From UKL13-2 sp036394575 (GTDB taxonomy: Bacteria; Pseudomonadota; Gammaproteobacteria; Burkholderiales; Usitatibacteraceae), in the NCBI GenBank assembly GCA_036394575.1, contig DASWEY010000020.1, positions 1 through 64,000 on the forward strand: 64,000 nucleotides of DNA, read 5' to 3'. Under the pieces are notes generated by a model, which was not told the origin of the DNA, searched no databases, and worked only from the letters and a program-made list of their open reading frames with translations. Below, in pieces: positions 62,745 to 64,000 of this stretch. Both the position numbers and the translations under genes were made by a program. Position 1 is the stretch's first letter. Each line of letters opens with the position of its first letter.

Positions 62745-63785
62745 TTAGCGTTTGCCGGCCTCAGCTAGTATTTTTCTGACCGGCGCCGGTAATGCGGCGG
62801 CCAGTGCATCGGCAAGATTGAGCCACATTGCTGTGGACTGCATCGCCAGCGGTGTGCGCCGGGAAACCGCGATTTCAAGCGGATGAATGGTCAGCGAATA
62901 ATGCGTAAAGCCATGTTCAAGCGGTGCGCATTTTTTGATTTTGCCTGCGGTTACCCCGAAATGTGCTTTGGCGAATTGCATGCCGTCGATGTCGACGGGC
63001 ACCTCCGGAAGCGACCACAGGCTGCCCCAAATGCCGGTCGGCGGTCGTTTCTCCAGCAGCACTTCCCCGCTCGCAATCAACACCAGCATCTGCGTTTCCT
63101 TGTGCGGCGTTTCGCGCTTCAATCCCCTGCCCGGGAGTTCGTCGATGCGGCCGGTTTGATAGGCAACGCAGCTGCTCATTACCGGGCATGACAGACATCC
63201 CGGTTCGCGACGTGCGCACAGGGAAGCGCCCAAATCCATCAGGCCCTGGGTATATGCCTCGATATTTTTTTGCGGCAACATCTCCTGTACGAGCGTCCAC
63301 AACTTATCTTCCACCGGCTTGGACCTGATATCGCCGTCGACGCCGAAGTGACGTGCAAAAACGCGCTTCACGTTTCCGTCCAGGATCGCGCCACGTGTAC
63401 CGAAGGAGAAAGCGCAAATCGCTGCCGCGGTGGAACGCCCGATACCCGGCAAGGCAAGCACCTCGTCAAATCCATGCGGAAATTTGCCATCGTGACATGC
63501 CATGATTTGCCTGGCGGCCTTGTGCAGATTGCGCGCGCGCGCGTAGTAGCCCAGGCCCGCCCAGAGCTGCATCACGGCGTCCTCGTCCGCATACGCGAGC
63601 GTTGCGATATCGGGAAAGCGCTGCAGGAAACGTTCGTAATAGGGAATGACCGCAGCGACCTGGGTCTGCTGCAGCATGATTTCCGACAGCCAGACGCGAT
63701 AGGGGTCGCGCGTATTTTGCCAGGGCAGATCGTGGCGGCCTTCGCGTCGCTGCCAGTTGGTGATGCGGGTGGAGAATTGGCTCAT
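62745..63785 (-). CDS. mutY: Adenine DNA glycosylase MutY
   Basis: The 346-residue repair enzyme removes adenine opposite 8-oxoguanine. The catalytic Glu35 is in SEIMLQQTQV and the Asp136 in ILDGNVKRV. The HhH motif is LPGIGRSTAAAI. The [4Fe-4S] Cys are at 190, 197, 200 and 206 (C-x6-C-x2-C-x5-C). A C-terminal NUDIX-like 8-oxoG recognition domain is present (VLLEKRPPTGIWGSLWSLPE). Confidence 0.97.
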   Translation of the reverse strand: MSQFSTRITNWQRREGRHDLPWQNTRDPYRVWLSEIMLQQTQVAAVIPYYERFLQRFPDIATLAYADEDAVMQLWAGLGYYARARNLHKAARQIMACHDGKFPHGFDEVLALPGIGRSTAAAICAFSFGTRGAILDGNVKRVFARHFGVDGDIRSKPVEDKLWTLVQEMLPQKNIEAYTQGLMDLGASLCARREPGCLSCPVMSSCVAYQTGRIDELPGRGLKRETPHKETQMLVLIASGEVLLEKRPPTGIWGSLWSLPEVPVDIDGMQFAKAHFGVTAGKIKKCAPLEHGFTHYSLTIHPLEIAVSRRTPLAMQSTAMWLNLADALAAALPAPVRKILAEAGKR

Positions 63786-63940
63786 GAGGGCGTTCGTTGA
63801 TCCGGGCGGATGTTAGCACGCGGTATCCGTTGTGCAACTGCAAGCCGCGATCCTCGGGAAACGATGTGCGCGGGGCGCGATCCAATGATGACCTCGCGCA
63901 CAATGCTGCGGTTTGATCGGCACGACGCCGATTCTGCGAA

Positions 63941-63961
63941 TTGATAGTTTATTGCTATCAA
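63941..63961. repeat. Inverted repeat upstream of mutY
   Basis: TTGATAG and CTATCAA form perfect 7-bp arms around TTTATTG, in an AT-rich end of the window. It could be an operator or a terminator of a gene beyond the edge. No gene is supported in 63786-64000. Confidence 0.4.
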
Positions 63962-64000
63962 AAGAATAATTTCAATCAATTGGTGAAATCGCTTTTGCGA

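Noticed and set aside
63782..63979. 65-codon minus-strand frame upstream of mutY
   Set aside because: No ribosome binding site and no protein-like pattern; it overlaps the mutY start region.

Overview
The window is about 64 kb of high-GC chromosome (roughly 60 percent by eye) from a betaproteobacterium. Burkholderiales or a close relative fits best. The evidence is gene order: dusB-fis-purH-purD-hemF, argD-argF next to a DUF3579 gene and rpsT-murJ-ribF-ileS-lspA, and lptC-lptA-lptB-rpoN-hpf-ptsN-hprK-rapZ-mutY. There are no phage genes, transposases, rRNA genes or CRISPR arrays. Most of the window is ordinary housekeeping DNA, interrupted by a few small lower-GC accessory patches.

Layout. 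1-9.6 kb: a cut-off secreted protein, a tandem cyclic-nucleotide-binding protein, an orphan ParA ATPase, a small exported protein, OsmC, an amidase, a Trp-rich membrane protein, a DUF255 protein and a cytochrome c. 8.2-13.2 kb: a branched-chain amino-acid ABC transporter (livK-H-M-G-F), followed by an EcsC-type protein. 14.1-15.5 kb: an accessory patch with an unrecognised HEPN-like ORF and a gene broken by an in-frame amber codon. 15.5-21.2 kb, minus strand: hemF, purD, purH, fis, dusB. 21.6-24.2 kb: an SMP-30-like protein, kynA and an NRDE protein. 24.3-26.4 kb: two unrecognised membrane-anchored ORFs, each followed by a sequence resembling an integron attC site. 26.6-30.8 kb: a Sua5-type protein, dusA, a retropepsin-like protease and a class I glutamine amidotransferase. 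30.8-37.4 kb, mostly minus strand: yajQ, argG, an unknown exported protein, argF, argD, DUF3579 (plus strand) and rpsT. 37.5-45.3 kb, plus strand: murJ, ribF, ileS, lspA, a sulfite-oxidase-like molybdoenzyme and ispH. 45.4-52.9 kb: type IV pilin and minor pilins ending in pilY1. 53.0-53.2 kb: two tRNA-Thr genes. 53.3-64 kb: a DsbD-type protein, the Lpt/rpoN/PTS-Ntr block, and mutY on the minus strand.

Three things stand out. First, a dispersed palindromic element of about 67 bp occurs five times (1.7, 16.5, 23.9, 30.7 and 44.2 kb); one copy lies in frame inside the NRDE gene. Second, the ORFs at 24.4-26.4 kb look like a small integron-type gene-cassette array with no integrase in view. Third, PilY1 carries a large Cys- and Thr-rich block in its N-terminal region built from two nested repeat pairs. 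No wholly new multi-gene system could be established from sequence alone; these are the best leads.
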